From positions 1 to 33,308 of the forward strand of contig RXIX01000028.1 in the NCBI GenBank assembly GCA_003989075.1: DNA of 33,308 nt. Reading direction: 5' to 3'. A program made the position numbers and the translations under genes. Position 1 is the stretch's first letter. Every line of letters begins with the position of its first letter. The notes under the pieces were generated by a model that worked only from the letters and a program-made list of their open reading frames with translations, ran no database searches and was not told the origin of the DNA. This document shows positions 16,474 through 24,878 of this stretch, piece after piece. The stretch comes from Candidatus Competibacteraceae bacterium (GTDB lineage: Bacteria > Pseudomonadota > Gammaproteobacteria > Competibacterales > Competibacteraceae).

Positions 16474-17994
16474 TTAGCTGCGTCCGTCCAGGAACAGCCG
16501 GTAGGCGGGATTAGCGGTTTCCTCGCTGAAAGGATAGCCGAGCGCGTGGATGTACTGCTGGAACTGTGGCCGCTCCGCCTCTGGCACCTGAATGCCGACC
16601 AGTACCCGGCCATGGTCGGACCCGTGGTTGCGGTAGTGAAACAGGCTGATATTCCAGCCATGGGCCATGCCGGTGAGGAACTTCAATAAAGCGCCCGGCC
16701 GCTCGGGAAACTGGAAGCGGTAGAGAATCTCGTCGCGAATCCCCGGAGCATGGCCGCCGACCATGTAGCGCACATGCAGCTTGGCCATCTCGTTATCGCT
16801 CATGTCCACTACCGGATAGCCCGCTTCGCGCAGGGTCGCGATGATCCGGCTCTTCTCGTCTTCACCCTCGCTGAGCTGGATTCCGGCGAACACCTGTGCC
16901 TGACGGGCATCGGCATAGCGATAGTTGAATTCGGTGATGGCGCGCTTGCCGATGCTGTTGCAGAACTTGCGGAAGCTGCCGGGCTGTTCGGGAATGGTGA
17001 CCGCCAGCAGGGCTTCGCGGCGTTCGCCGAGTTCGGCGCGCTCGGCGACGTGGCGCAGGCGGTCGAAGTTGATATTGGCCCCGCAATTGATCGCGATTAG
17101 ATTGGCGCCGCTGATGCCGGTGCGCGCTACATACTTTTTCAGACCCGCTGTGCCCAGGGCGCCAGCCGGTTCGGCGATCGAGCGGGTATCGTCGAAAATG
17201 TCCTTGGTGGCGGCGCAGATCTCGTCGGTGGAGACCACGATCACCTCATCCACCAGTTGCCGCGCCAGGCGGAAGGTTTCCTCGCCAACCTGTCGCACCG
17301 CAACGCCATCGGCAAAGATGCCGACTTGGTCGAGCATCACCCGCTGACCTTCCTGGAGCGCGTCATGCATCGAGGCGGCATCGTCCGGTTCCACGCCGAT
17401 GATCTTGATCTCGGGGCGCAGGAACTTGATATAGGCGGCGACGCCCGCGATCAGGCCACCGCCACCGACGGCGATGAAGACCGCATCAATGGGGTCGGGG
17501 TGCTGGCGCAGGATTTCCATGCCGATGGTGCCATTGCCGGCGATGACGTCGGGGTCGTCGTAGGGGTGGATGAAGGTCAGACCCCGTTCCGCTTCCAGTT
17601 GCCGGGCGTGTTGATAGGCCTCGTCATAGGTATCACCAAACAGAACAGTCTTGCCGCCCCGGTCGCGCACCGCCTGCACCTTGATCGGTGGCGTGGTGCG
17701 CGGCATGACAATGGTGGCCTTGACGCCGAGCCGTTGCGCGGCCAGAGCGACGCCCTGGGCGTGATTGCCGGCTGAGGCACAGATCACGCCCTTGTCGAGA
17801 GCGGCGCGGGGCAGTCCGGAGATCTTGTTGTAGGCGCCGCGCAGCTTGAAGGAAAACACCGGCTGCAGGTCTTCGCGCTTGAGCAGCACGCGGTTGTTCA
17901 GGCGCCGCGACAGCCGTGGCATCAGATCCAGTGGCGATTCGATAGCAACATCGTAGACGCGGGCGGTGAGAATCTTTTTGATGTAGTCGTGCAT
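16474..17994 (-). CDS. ilvA: Threonine ammonia-lyase, biosynthetic
   Basis: PLP enzyme that makes 2-oxobutyrate from threonine, the committed step to isoleucine. The 506 residues include the PLP lysine K50 in FSFKLRGAYN, the glycine-rich VGGGGLIAGVAAYIK, and two C-terminal ACT-like regulatory domains (EQPGSFRKFCNSIGKRAITE and ERPGALLKFLTGM), giving the isoleucine-inhibited form. N-terminal MHDYIKKILTARVYDVA aligns with Pseudomonas enzymes and supports the ATG at 17994. No ribosome site precedes it. It diverges from rpiA and converges on the EVE gene. No other ilv genes are nearby. Confidence 0.96.
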   Translation of the reverse strand: MHDYIKKILTARVYDVAIESPLDLMPRLSRRLNNRVLLKREDLQPVFSFKLRGAYNKISGLPRAALDKGVICASAGNHAQGVALAAQRLGVKATIVMPRTTPPIKVQAVRDRGGKTVLFGDTYDEAYQHARQLEAERGLTFIHPYDDPDVIAGNGTIGMEILRQHPDPIDAVFIAVGGGGLIAGVAAYIKFLRPEIKIIGVEPDDAASMHDALQEGQRVMLDQVGIFADGVAVRQVGEETFRLARQLVDEVIVVSTDEICAATKDIFDDTRSIAEPAGALGTAGLKKYVARTGISGANLIAINCGANINFDRLRHVAERAELGERREALLAVTIPEQPGSFRKFCNSIGKRAITEFNYRYADARQAQVFAGIQLSEGEDEKSRIIATLREAGYPVVDMSDNEMAKLHVRYMVGGHAPGIRDEILYRFQFPERPGALLKFLTGMAHGWNISLFHYRNHGSDHGRVLVGIQVPEAERPQFQQYIHALGYPFSEETANPAYRLFLDGRS

Positions 17995-17998
17995 AACG

Positions 17999-18031
17999 GC
18001 TATAAGGTGAGGCCCTGAATCGTGTCAGGGC
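17999..18031 (-). promoter_or_regulatory. Candidate ilvA promoter overlapped by a palindrome
   Basis: On the minus strand CTGACA (18023-18028) and TATAGC (17999-18004) are 18 bp apart. A start about 7 bp on falls at or next to the ilvA ATG, so the mRNA could be leaderless. A perfect inverted repeat gccctga / tcagggc (18012-18018 and 18025-18031, 6-base gap) covers the -35 and part of the spacer, as an operator would. Confidence 0.45.
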
Positions 18032-18125
18032 GCTGATGGTTGAATGGTGACTGGAGCCGGTCCGGCGCGGCAGCCGCTATGCAGCCGTCACGCGCCGCAC
18101 AATATCGCCGCAGGAGAGTGCCCGC

Positions 18126-18785
18126 ATGTCCAGTGATGATCTGAAAAAACGCGCCGCCGAGGCGGCTCTGGAATATGTCGAAGACAACATGATCGTGGGG
18201 GTCGGTACCGGTTCGACGGTGAACCATTTTATTGATGCGCTGGCGCGCATCAAGCACCGCATCGATGGTGCGGTATCGAGCTCGGAGGCGTCGACCCAGC
18301 GCCTGAAGGCGCATCATATCCCGGTGCTGGATCTGAACGCGGCCGGTCCGTTGCCACTGTATGTCGATGGTGCCGATGAGTCCAACCACTCCTTACAGTT
18401 GATCAAGGGCGGCGGCGCGGCGCTGACCCGCGAGAAGATCGTAGCGGCCGCCAGCGAGCAGTTTGTGTGCATCGCCGATCAGTCCAAGCTGGTGGACGTG
18501 CTGGGCACCTTTCCGCTGCCGGTCGAGGTGATCCCGATGGCACGCAGCCATGTGGCCCGTGAGTTGCTCAAGCGCGGTGGTCAGCCGGTGCTGCGCGAGC
18601 ATTGTGTGACGGATAACGGCAATCTGATCCTGGATGTCTATAACCTGCGCATCCTGGAGCCCGCCAGGCTGGAGGCGGAGTTGAACAACATTCCCGGCGT
18701 GGTCACCGTGGGCCTGTTCGCGCTGCGGCCAGCGGATCTGCTGCTACTGGGAACCCCCACAGGGGTGCGCACGCTGCGTCCTTGA
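18126..18785 (+). CDS. rpiA: Ribose-5-phosphate isomerase A
   Basis: Interconverts ribose 5-phosphate and ribulose 5-phosphate in the pentose phosphate pathway. The 219 residues carry [16 protein letters not shown], the active-site block [10 protein letters not shown] and the phosphate-binding [15 protein letters not shown]. An AGGAG ribosome site lies 9 bases before the ATG. It diverges from ilvA over 131 bp, a neighbour pair seen in other gammaproteobacteria. No plus-strand terminator with a T tract follows. Confidence 0.97.
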   Translation: MSSDDLKKRAAEAALEYVEDNMIVGVGTGSTVNHFIDALARIKHRIDGAVSSSEASTQRLKAHHIPVLDLNAAGPLPLYVDGADESNHSLQLIKGGGAALTREKIVAAASEQFVCIADQSKLVDVLGTFPLPVEVIPMARSHVARELLKRGGQPVLREHCVTDNGNLILDVYNLRILEPARLEAELNNIPGVVTVGLFALRPADLLLLGTPTGVRTLRP

Positions 18786-18813
18786 GCGCGGATCTGCCGG
18801 GTTCATCTCAATG

Positions 18814-18841
18814 AAAAACGGGCGCTGCATGCAGCGCCCGT
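18814..18841 (-). terminator. Intrinsic terminator of the first porin
   Basis: A perfect 24-bp palindrome (arms acgggcgctgca / tgcagcgcccgt, 18818-18841) is followed on the minus strand by TTTTT at 18814-18818. It lies 37 bp after the porin stop and faces the end of rpiA. Confidence 0.88.
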
Positions 18842-18877
18842 CGCCCTTACGCCTGTTTTCGCTCAGGCTGTGTCAGA

Positions 18878-19969
18878 TCAGAAGTCGACGCGGGTACCGA
18901 TCGAGAACGCGGTCTGATCACCGTAGAGAGTCGTATTGGAATCAGCGCTGCGACCGATGTACTCAACCCACATGCGGGTGCGCTTGCTGAAGTTGTACTG
19001 ATAGCCCAGCAGGTAGTTGTCGATGCTGTCAGAGCCATCAGTGCCCGGATCAAGCTGGCCGTAGGCAGCGCTGACGACATTGTTGCCGAAGGTGTACGAA
19101 CCGGCCAGGTAGACGTTGGTCGCGTCGTCGCCACCGAAGACCTTGACGTTATTGACCTTGACGTTGTTCAGCAGGCCGAATTCATTCAGGGTGCCCTGCT
19201 CATACATCAGACCGATCGTGAAGGCGCCGGCGGCGTAGCCCAGGCCAACGTTCCACTGCGACAGGTCCAGATCCAGGGCAAGACCGTTGCCGATCGAATA
19301 GCTGCTGTCGCCATCGAGCTGGATGTAGCTGACGCCCGCGAAGAACGGACCGCTGCTGTACTTGGCAGCGATATTCCACAGGTCAATGCTATCCGAATAA
19401 CCACTCGGGTCGTTCTTGGCGCCGTTCATGACCAGCATGGCTTCACCACTGAAGCCATTGAAGTCCGGCGTCGCGTAGTACAGGCTGTTCTCAAGGCGGA
19501 ACAGCGAGCCTTCGCCGTAGTCACGGTCAGCGGTCGGATTCAGACTGAAGCCGTTGAAGGAGCCACCGAGGAAGGCGGTAGCGCCGAGCGACTTGTCGGT
19601 ATTGAAAATATCGATGACGCTGGCGACGTGGTAGTACGGGCTTTCCTGGGTACCGAGGGTCAGGGTGCCGAAGCCGCCCTTGAGGCCGACGAACTTGGGA
19701 CGGTTGCTGCTTTCCAGGTTACCGCCTTCGGTCATGTCAACGCCGAATTCGTACTGGTACACAGCGCTCAGACCACCGCCCAGTTCTTCCGAACCCAGGA
19801 CGCCGATGCGCGAGGAGTTATTGACGACATCCCAGTAACCGCTGGCCGGATCATCGTCGTTGTAGTCAACCGATACACGCGCGGAACCGTACAGGATGGT
19901 GTCGGCCTGCGCGACCAGCGGGGCGCTCAGGGCAGCGGCAACGGCAAGAGCAAGAACGGATTTTTTCAT
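18878..19969 (-). CDS. Outer-membrane porin, first paralogue
   Basis: Trimeric 16-strand-type general porin (Gram-negative porin family) allowing small solutes across the outer membrane. The 363 residues start MKKSVLALAVAAALSAPLVA with a Sec signal ending AQA, then DTILYGSARVSVDYND. Hallmarks are the constriction-loop region after SSRIGVLGSEELGGGLSAVY, the FVGLKGGFGTLTLGTQ block and a C-terminal strand ending in Phe (TRVDF) for BAM recognition. The start at 19969 is set by the signal peptide. It has its own promoter and terminator and is closely related to the second porin. Confidence 0.95.
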   Translation of the reverse strand: MKKSVLALAVAAALSAPLVAQADTILYGSARVSVDYNDDDPASGYWDVVNNSSRIGVLGSEELGGGLSAVYQYEFGVDMTEGGNLESSNRPKFVGLKGGFGTLTLGTQESPYYHVASVIDIFNTDKSLGATAFLGGSFNGFSLNPTADRDYGEGSLFRLENSLYYATPDFNGFSGEAMLVMNGAKNDPSGYSDSIDLWNIAAKYSSGPFFAGVSYIQLDGDSSYSIGNGLALDLDLSQWNVGLGYAAGAFTIGLMYEQGTLNEFGLLNNVKVNNVKVFGGDDATNVYLAGSYTFGNNVVSAAYGQLDPGTDGSDSIDNYLLGYQYNFSKRTRMWVEYIGRSADSNTTLYGDQTAFSIGTRVDF

Positions 19970-20077
19970 GGCATGGATCCCCAAAGTTGTCTGCAAACCG
20001 ACCAGGACTTCAAAATTCACTTTCCGATCAACCGTGATTTGATGGGAAAGCACCCTTGAAGCAGTGTGTTACGGGAT

Positions 20078-20106
20078 TTTATATACGTATCGCAGCAAAA
20101 AAGCAA
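20078..20106 (-). promoter_or_regulatory. Promoter of the first porin
   Basis: TTGCTT (20101-20106) and TATAAA (20078-20083) are exactly 17 bp apart on the minus strand, with A/T-rich DNA upstream that could act as an UP element. The promoter of the second porin has the same architecture and shared spacer letters. The predicted leader is about 100 bases. Confidence 0.82.
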
Positions 20107-20211
20107 CTAATTTTTTATAAAAAAACAACTTTTGGCGTTAATGCAACGACGGGGTCCAGAATGGACCGATACCAGGATGGATCAAGAGGCTTGGGGCAGG
20201 GGCAATTAAAT

Positions 20212-20239
20212 GAAAACGGACACCCGAAGGTGTCCGTTT
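20212..20239 (-). terminator. Intrinsic terminator of the second porin
   Basis: An 11-bp perfect stem aaacggacacc / ggtgtccgttt (20214-20239) closes on a UUCG tetraloop when read on the minus strand. It is followed by TTTTCATTTAATT. It lies 27 bp after the stop of the second porin and upstream of the first porin's promoter. Confidence 0.9.
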
Positions 20240-20266
20240 ATCCAGCATCAGACCAATCGCTGAAGA

Positions 20267-21367
20267 TTAGAAGTCGTGACGGGTACCGATCGACACCACG
20301 TTCTTGTCTTCGTAGTAACCGTCCGAGGTGCGGCCCAGGTACTCAACCCACACGCGGGTACGCTTGCTGAAGTTGTACTGGTAGCCCAGCAGGTAGTTGT
20401 TGATATCTTCCTGCTGAATCACGCCCACCACACCATTGCTGACCACTGCGATGTTGTTGTCATCGGGGCTGACGAAGCCGTAGGCAGCGCGGACAACATT
20501 GTTGCCGAAGGTGTACTGGCCAGTCAGGTAGATATTCTGGCTCTTGCCGATGTACAGGTTGTTGACATCGCCATCTTCATAGGAGAGAGACGCGGAGAAG
20601 GGACCCTGGTTGTAGCCGAAGGCCAAACCCCACTGCTCGCCGTCATAGGTGGGAGCGGTCACGAAGTCGCCGAAGCTCGGGCCTTCCAGCGCCATGTAGG
20701 TCGCGCCAGCGAAGAACGGACCGTTCTTGTAGGAGGCGCTCAGGTTCCACATATCGACGCCGTCAGACAGATTGCTCGGCAGCAGGTTGGTGCTGTACAT
20801 CTTGCACAGCTGCGACGGAGTGTTCGGATCCTGCGGGGCGCAGCTGCCATTCATGACCAGCATGGCCTGGGCGCTGAAGCCACTGAAGTTGGGCGTGGTG
20901 TAGATCAGGCTGTTGTCCATACGGCGGCCGTATGCATAGCCCAGATAGCTGTCGGTAGCAAAGGAACGGCTGCTGTTGAAGATATCGCCGATGCCGATGA
21001 CGTTGTAGTAGGGGGTCCACTGGGTACCCGCAGTCACCGAGCCGAAGCCGCCCTTGAGGCCGACGAACTTGGGACGGTTGCTTTCCAGATTGCCGCCTTC
21101 GGTCATGTCAACGCCGAATTCATACTGATAGATGGCGCTCAGGCCACCACCCAGGTCTTCTTCACCACGCACACCCAGGCGGGAGGCGTTGTTGTACACG
21201 TCCCAGTAGCTGTCGCTGTTGCTGCCACTGCTGAAGGGATTGGCCGTGCCGTCGTCGACGTAGTCAACGGAGACACGGGCGGAGCCGTACAGGGTGGTGT
21301 CGGCGTAGGCGGCCGTGGAACCGATCAGAGCGGCGGCAACGGCCAGCGCAAGAGTAGACTTTTTCAT
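20267..21367 (-). CDS. Outer-membrane porin, second paralogue
   Basis: Same family as the porin at 18878-19969. The 366 residues begin MKKSTLALAVAAALIGSTAA with a signal peptide ending AYA, then DTTLYGSARVSVDYVDD. The two share blocks such as SVDY, YQYEFGVDMTEGGNLES, NRPKFVGLKGGFG and NYLLGYQYNFSKRTR, and both end in Phe (here TRHDF). They diverge in the middle, where this one has a two-cysteine loop (SCAPQDPNTPSQLCK), which could change channel selectivity. The start at 21367 is set by the signal peptide. Tandem duplication is the simplest origin. Confidence 0.95.
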   Translation of the reverse strand: MKKSTLALAVAAALIGSTAAYADTTLYGSARVSVDYVDDGTANPFSSGSNSDSYWDVYNNASRLGVRGEEDLGGGLSAIYQYEFGVDMTEGGNLESNRPKFVGLKGGFGSVTAGTQWTPYYNVIGIGDIFNSSRSFATDSYLGYAYGRRMDNSLIYTTPNFSGFSAQAMLVMNGSCAPQDPNTPSQLCKMYSTNLLPSNLSDGVDMWNLSASYKNGPFFAGATYMALEGPSFGDFVTAPTYDGEQWGLAFGYNQGPFSASLSYEDGDVNNLYIGKSQNIYLTGQYTFGNNVVRAAYGFVSPDDNNIAVVSNGVVGVIQQEDINNYLLGYQYNFSKRTRVWVEYLGRTSDGYYEDKNVVSIGTRHDF

Positions 21368-21432
21368 GATGGAACTCCCAGGTTTGCGTTGTATTCGCAC
21401 AACATAATGGCGTTTGCACTTCATTGGGGAAA

Positions 21433-21461
21433 TTTATACGCATTTTGCAGCGGAAACGCAA
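21433..21461 (-). promoter_or_regulatory. Promoter of the second porin
   Basis: TTGCGT (21456-21461) and TATAAA (21433-21438) are 17 bp apart on the minus strand, with A-rich tracts upstream. The shared motif with the first porin's promoter includes AGTTGC, GCTGC in the spacer, and GTATAAA or ATATAAA at the -10. The leader is about 60 bases. Confidence 0.82.
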
Positions 21462-21543
21462 CTGATATTTTCAAAAAAAACACAAAGGCCGTTAGTTTGT
21501 TTTAAACGAACAACAAAAGTGTTGCTTTAGTGCAAAATAAACT

Positions 21544-21575
21544 AAAAAGCCCACCTTGGTGGTCAAGGTGGGCTT
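21544..21575 (-). terminator. Intrinsic terminator after tRNA-Gln
   Basis: A perfect 11-bp stem aagcccacctt / aaggtgggctt with a 7-base loop (21547-21575) is followed on the minus strand by a T run at 21544-21548. It begins 5 bp after the tRNA CCA end and closes the rplM-rpsI-tRNA unit. Confidence 0.9.
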
Positions 21576-21580
21576 GGTGC

Positions 21581-21654
21581 TGGCTGGGGGACTAGGATTC
21601 GAACCTAGGTTGACGGAGTCAGAGTCCGTAGTCCTGCCGCTAGACGATCCCCCA
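21581..21654 (-). tRNA. glnV: tRNA-Gln (anticodon CUG)
   Basis: A 74-base cloverleaf on the minus strand. The acceptor arm TGGGGGA pairs with TCCCCCA, and GCCA follows with an encoded CCA end. The anticodon stem ACGGA / TCCGT holds the loop CTCTGAC, so the anticodon is CTG after U33 and before A37. The T arm has GGTTCGAATCC. The T-first acceptor pair is typical of glutamine tRNA. It begins 21 bp after the rpsI stop with no terminator between, so it is probably processed from the ribosomal-protein mRNA. The gene symbol is by analogy with E. coli. Confidence 0.96.
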
Positions 21655-21675
21655 GTAAAACCGATAAAGCTGTTG

Positions 21676-22068
21676 TTAACGCTTGGAGTACTGCGTGGCG
21701 CGGCGGGCCTTGCGCAGACCCACTTTCTTGCGCTCAACTTCGCGGGCGTCACGGGTGACGAACCCAGCCTTGCGCAGCGTGGCGCGCAGACTCTCATCAT
21801 ATTCAAGCAGGGCGCGGGTGATGCCATGACGGATGGCACCGGCCTGACCGGTGATGCCACCACCGCGCACGGTCACGTAGACATCAAAGCGCTCGCTCAT
21901 GTCAACGGCGCCGAGCGCCTGATGCACAACCATGCGCGAGGTCTCACGACCAAAGTATTCATCAAGCGGACGCTGGTTGACCGTGATTTTGCCGGTGCCA
22001 GGCTTCAGGAACACACGGGCGGTGGCGGTTTTGCGACGGCCCGTGCCATAGTTCTGGTTTTCAATCAT
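21676..22068 (-). CDS. rpsI: 30S ribosomal protein S9
   Basis: Small-subunit protein whose C-terminal tail reaches the P-site tRNA. The start at 22068 gives 130 residues, the E. coli length, beginning [20 protein letters not shown]. Conserved are [19 protein letters not shown] and the basic tail [26 protein letters not shown] sequence abuts this ATG; the ATG at 22083 has no ribosome site. It lies 36 bp after rplM in the universal L13-S9 operon. Confidence 0.98.
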   Translation of the reverse strand: MIENQNYGTGRRKTATARVFLKPGTGKITVNQRPLDEYFGRETSRMVVHQALGAVDMSERFDVYVTVRGGGITGQAGAIRHGITRALLEYDESLRATLRKAGFVTRDAREVERKKVGLRKARRATQYSKR

Positions 22069-22104
22069 TCCTGCTCGTTCCATGCGGTGTCAGGTTGCTG
22101 CTGC

Positions 22105-22539
22105 TCAGCGGGCCAGTTCCAGCGCCTTGGGCTGCTGGGCGGCATGGCAATGCTCGGGACCGGCGTAGACCTTCAGCTTGCGAAACATTGCCCGACCCAA
22201 CGTGTTCTTGGGCAACATGCCCTTGATGGCGATCTCCAGGGCGCGCTCCGGGGTCTGCTGCAACATTTTCTCCAAGGAGATGGACTTCATGTTGCCTACA
22301 TAGCCCGTAGTCCGGTAGTAGACCTTGTCGGTCTTCTTGCGACCCGTGGTACGCACCTTCTCGGCATTGACCACAATGATGTAGTCGCCGGTATCAACGT
22401 GAGGAGTATATTCGGGCTTATGCTTGCCCCGCAAGCGACGCGCGACTTCCGACGACAGCCGGCCCAGAACCTTGTCCGTGGCGTCGATCACGTACCAGTC
22501 GCGCTTGACCTCGGCCGGCTTGGCGCTGAAAGTTTTCAT
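22105..22539 (-). CDS. rplM: 50S ribosomal protein L13
   Basis: Early-assembly large-subunit protein, 144 residues against 142 in E. coli. It begins [20 protein letters not shown]. Conserved blocks include [32 protein letters not shown] and [20 protein letters not shown] strong promoter sits about 45 bp upstream, and rpsI and then tRNA-Gln follow. In E. coli L13 represses this operon through the leader; no such leader structure was identified here. Confidence 0.98.
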   Translation of the reverse strand: MKTFSAKPAEVKRDWYVIDATDKVLGRLSSEVARRLRGKHKPEYTPHVDTGDYIIVVNAEKVRTTGRKKTDKVYYRTTGYVGNMKSISLEKMLQQTPERALEIAIKGMLPKNTLGRAMFRKLKVYAGPEHCHAAQQPKALELAR

Positions 22540-22584
22540 GTGTGACGTGCTCCGAAAATCCCGTGTACGCTTGGAAAGCCGCGT

Positions 22585-22613
22585 ATTCTATTCAGATGCC
22601 CCGCGCATTGCAA
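22585..22613 (-). promoter_or_regulatory. Promoter of rplM-rpsI-tRNA-Gln
   Basis: TTGCAA (22608-22613) and TAGAAT (22585-22590) are 17 bp apart on the minus strand. The -10 is followed by the GC-rich ACGCGGC. A GC-rich discriminator is typical of promoters repressed by ppGpp and fits a ribosomal operon. Confidence 0.78.
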
Positions 22614-22627
22614 GTCTGGCGAGTGTG

Positions 22628-22936
22628 CTAGATGCGCAGGCGTTCTACGATCCGGCCATTGCACAGATGCTCGTTGATGATCTCGTCGAGATCGGTATGG
22701 TCAACATAGGTATACCAGGTCTCCTCGGGATAGATCACCAGCACGGGGCCTTCGCCGCAACGATCCAGGCAGCCGGCATTGTTGATGCGCACCTTGCCGG
22801 GGATCGCCGCGCCAAGCGCCTTGACGCGCTGCTTGACGTGGTCGCGCGCTTCCTGGGCGCCGTATTGCTGGCAGCATTGCGAGCCGTCGGCGCGCAGGTT
22901 GGTGCAAAAGAAGACGTGATAGCGATAATAGGACAC
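22628..22936 (-). CDS. Thioredoxin-like [2Fe-2S] ferredoxin
   Basis: A 102-residue protein beginning [20 protein letters not shown]. It has cysteines in [12 protein letters not shown] and in [20 protein letters not shown]. This is the pattern of thioredoxin-fold 2Fe-2S proteins related to the NuoE subunit. The GTG at 22936 is chosen because GGAGAGG precedes it; a TTG at 22951 is within the same open frame but would absorb that ribosome site. It diverges from coq7 across only 31 bp. Its partner is unknown. Confidence 0.9.
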   Translation of the reverse strand: MSYYRYHVFFCTNLRADGSQCCQQYGAQEARDHVKQRVKALGAAIPGKVRINNAGCLDRCGEGPVLVIYPEETWYTYVDHTDLDEIINEHLCNGRIVERLRI

Positions 22937-22967
22937 CGCAATCCTCTCCAAGGTTGAATGTACGCTT

Positions 22968-23612
22968 ATGACCGCCCGCTACTATACCCCTGCCGATGCC
23001 TTGCTTATCAGCTTTGATCAGGCCATGCGCACAATTTTTGGCCAGCCAGCCACAACCGGTCGCGGCAATCCCGCCGATCATGCAGCGGAAACTGACTTAT
23101 CACAGACCGAGCAGCGCGAAGCAGCACGGCTGATGCGGGTTAATCATACTGGGGAAGTCTGCGCGCAGGCGCTGTATCAGGGGCAGGCGCTGACTGCGAA
23201 GCTGGACACGGTGCGCGGCCGCATGGAGCAGGCAGCCCATGAGGAAAACGACCATCTCGCCTGGTGCGATGCGCGTCTGCAGGAACTGAGCAGCCGGCCG
23301 AGTGTATTCAACCCGCTGTTCTATGCCGGTGCTTTCGCCATCGGCGCGCTGGCCGGCAAGGCCGGCGATCGCTGGAGCCTGGGCTTTGTTGCCGAGACCG
23401 AGCATCAGGTGATCGCGCACCTGAACAGCCATCTGGAACGCCTGCCCGCTGCCGACCAGCGCAGCCGGGCGATTCTCGAACAGATGCGCGAGGACGAAGC
23501 CCGTCATGCGACCGAGGCGCTGGCAGCCGGTGGTGCGCGTCTGCCGCTGCCGGTGCGGGCTCTAATGAAGGGTGTGTCCAGGGTAATGACGGGCGCTACC
23601 TATTGGGCCTGA
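22968..23612 (+). CDS. coq7: 3-demethoxyubiquinol 3-hydroxylase Coq7
   Basis: Di-iron monooxygenase for the last ring hydroxylation of ubiquinone synthesis, replacing UbiF in many proteobacteria. The 214 residues carry the carboxylate-bridged iron ligands in [37 protein letters not shown] and [11 protein letters not shown]. The closest recalled match is the Pseudomonas Coq7. Its last 13 bp overlap the 3' end of speD on the other strand. With ubiH and ubiI in the window, three hydroxylases of this pathway are visible. Confidence 0.96.
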   Translation: MTARYYTPADALLISFDQAMRTIFGQPATTGRGNPADHAAETDLSQTEQREAARLMRVNHTGEVCAQALYQGQALTAKLDTVRGRMEQAAHEENDHLAWCDARLQELSSRPSVFNPLFYAGAFAIGALAGKAGDRWSLGFVAETEHQVIAHLNSHLERLPAADQRSRAILEQMREDEARHATEALAAGGARLPLPVRALMKGVSRVMTGATYWA

Positions 23613-24436
23613 GGTGAACGGCAGCGTGCCTGACCGGCCTGATGGGATGATGGATTGGCGCCGCGAAAAATCTCCCGCATCTCGCGCCGCAGGCGTTGCG
23701 CCAACCGTGTGCGCTGTTCGACGGTCAGCAGCGCTGGATCGGTATCGATCAGGTGGCGTTCGAGCACGAAGTCCCGGCGCAGCAGCCGGGTGTGAAACAG
23801 GCGTTCGCGCGGCAGGTTGACATCAAGCATCCGGTAGCGCGCCTGAATCTCTGGCGCGAGATACTGGCTGATCGAGTCGATCGGGTGGTCGATGAACTGC
23901 TTGTGGCCCTCGACATCGCGGGTGAAGCCGCGTACCCGATAGTCAAGCGTCAGCACATCGGCAGCTGGATTGAAGCTGCCGATCAGCACATTCAGTGCCC
24001 GCAGTGGCGAAAGCTGGCCGCAACTGGAAACTTCGATATCGGCGCGAAAGGTGTTGATGACGCTGCCCGGATCGCTCTCGGGATAGGTGTGGGCGGTGAT
24101 GTGGCTTTTATCGAGATGGCAGATGAGCGCCTCGGGCCGGAGAGGGTGCGCGCTGTGCACCAGGTCTTCGGCGAGCAGCAGGCTGACGCTGGCGCCCTCA
24201 GGTTCGTAGTCCTGATGGGTGGCATGGAGAATCCGGGCGCCGATAAGTTGCGCGATGCGGCGCAGACGCTCAAGCAGCGGCCGGGCGCCATAGAGCGCAT
24301 CGATCTGGGCGCTGTATGCAGCCTGCTGGGCGGGTGTTGCCGTATAGCGGACGGCATAGACGCTGCAACTGAGGGTCTTGGCCAGATTGTTGAACGCCTG
24401 CAGGCGCAGGCGGGGCGGGGTCGCTGATTCTGGCAT
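23600..24436 (-). CDS. speD: S-adenosylmethionine decarboxylase proenzyme, E. coli type
   Basis: Makes decarboxylated SAM, the aminopropyl donor for spermidine. The proenzyme cleaves itself to create a pyruvoyl group; the predicted site is Lys110-Ser111 in [15 protein letters not shown]. The 278 residues fit the long gammaproteobacterial form, with [20 protein letters not shown] and [15 protein letters not shown] visible. The C-terminal dozen residues read into the end of coq7. It lies 25 bp after the osmC-like gene, as in Pseudomonas. No speE is visible. Confidence 0.95.
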   Translation of the reverse strand: MPESATPPRLRLQAFNNLAKTLSCSVYAVRYTATPAQQAAYSAQIDALYGARPLLERLRRIAQLIGARILHATHQDYEPEGASVSLLLAEDLVHSAHPLRPEALICHLDKSHITAHTYPESDPGSVINTFRADIEVSSCGQLSPLRALNVLIGSFNPAADVLTLDYRVRGFTRDVEGHKQFIDHPIDSISQYLAPEIQARYRMLDVNLPRERLFHTRLLRRDFVLERHLIDTDPALLTVEQRTRLAQRLRREMREIFRGANPSSHQAGQARCRSPQAQ

Positions 24437-24461
24437 GGTGCGCGACCCCGGCAGCTTGTGC

Positions 24462-24878
24462 TCAGCTCTCGCGGATTTCGAAGGTGTGGGTGATGCGCGC
24501 GGTCTTGCCGAGCATGATCGAGGCCGAGCAGTATTTTTCCGCTGAAAGCTGAATGGCGCGTTCGATGTGCTTGGCGCTCAGGTTCACACCGGTGAACAGA
24601 AAGTGCACATGAATGCCGGTGAATACCTTCGGATCCTCGCTGGCGCGCTCGGCTTCGAGCTGTACCTCGCAGCCACGCAGATCCTGGCGGGCCTTGCGCA
24701 GGATGTTCACCACATCGATGGCGGTGCAGCCGCCCATACCCATCAGCAGCATTTCCATCGGTCGCGGGCCCAGGTTATGACCGCCCAGTTCCGGCGGCCC
24801 ATCCATCACCAGCGCATGGCCGCTGGGCGATTGGGCGACGTAGGTCATGTCTTCCAGCCAGGTGACACGGGTCTTCAC
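24462..24878 (-). CDS. OsmC/YhfA-family protein
   Basis: A 138-residue OsmC-fold protein. The two conserved cysteines stand in [14 protein letters not shown] and [11 protein letters not shown], the arrangement used by OsmC/Ohr proteins to reduce organic peroxides, although the YhfA subgroup function is unproven. The start is a GTG overlapping the trpC stop as GTGA, indicating translational coupling. In Pseudomonas the same gene lies between vfr and speD; here no vfr is present. Confidence 0.92.
   Translation of the reverse strand: MKTRVTWLEDMTYVAQSPSGHALVMDGPPELGGHNLGPRPMEMLLMGMGGCTAIDVVNILRKARQDLRGCEVQLEAERASEDPKVFTGIHVHFLFTGVNLSAKHIERAIQLSAEKYCSASIMLGKTARITHTFEIRES

Noticed and set aside
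18818-18841. 24-bp perfect palindrome as a protein-binding operator
   Set aside because: Its place just after the porin stop and the following T run on the minus strand fit an intrinsic terminator better.
20276-21505. Plus-strand open frame of 409 codons opposite the second porin
   Set aside because: The porin has signal peptide, promoter and terminator. The mirror frame is Val/Ala-rich without motifs and ends across the porin promoter.
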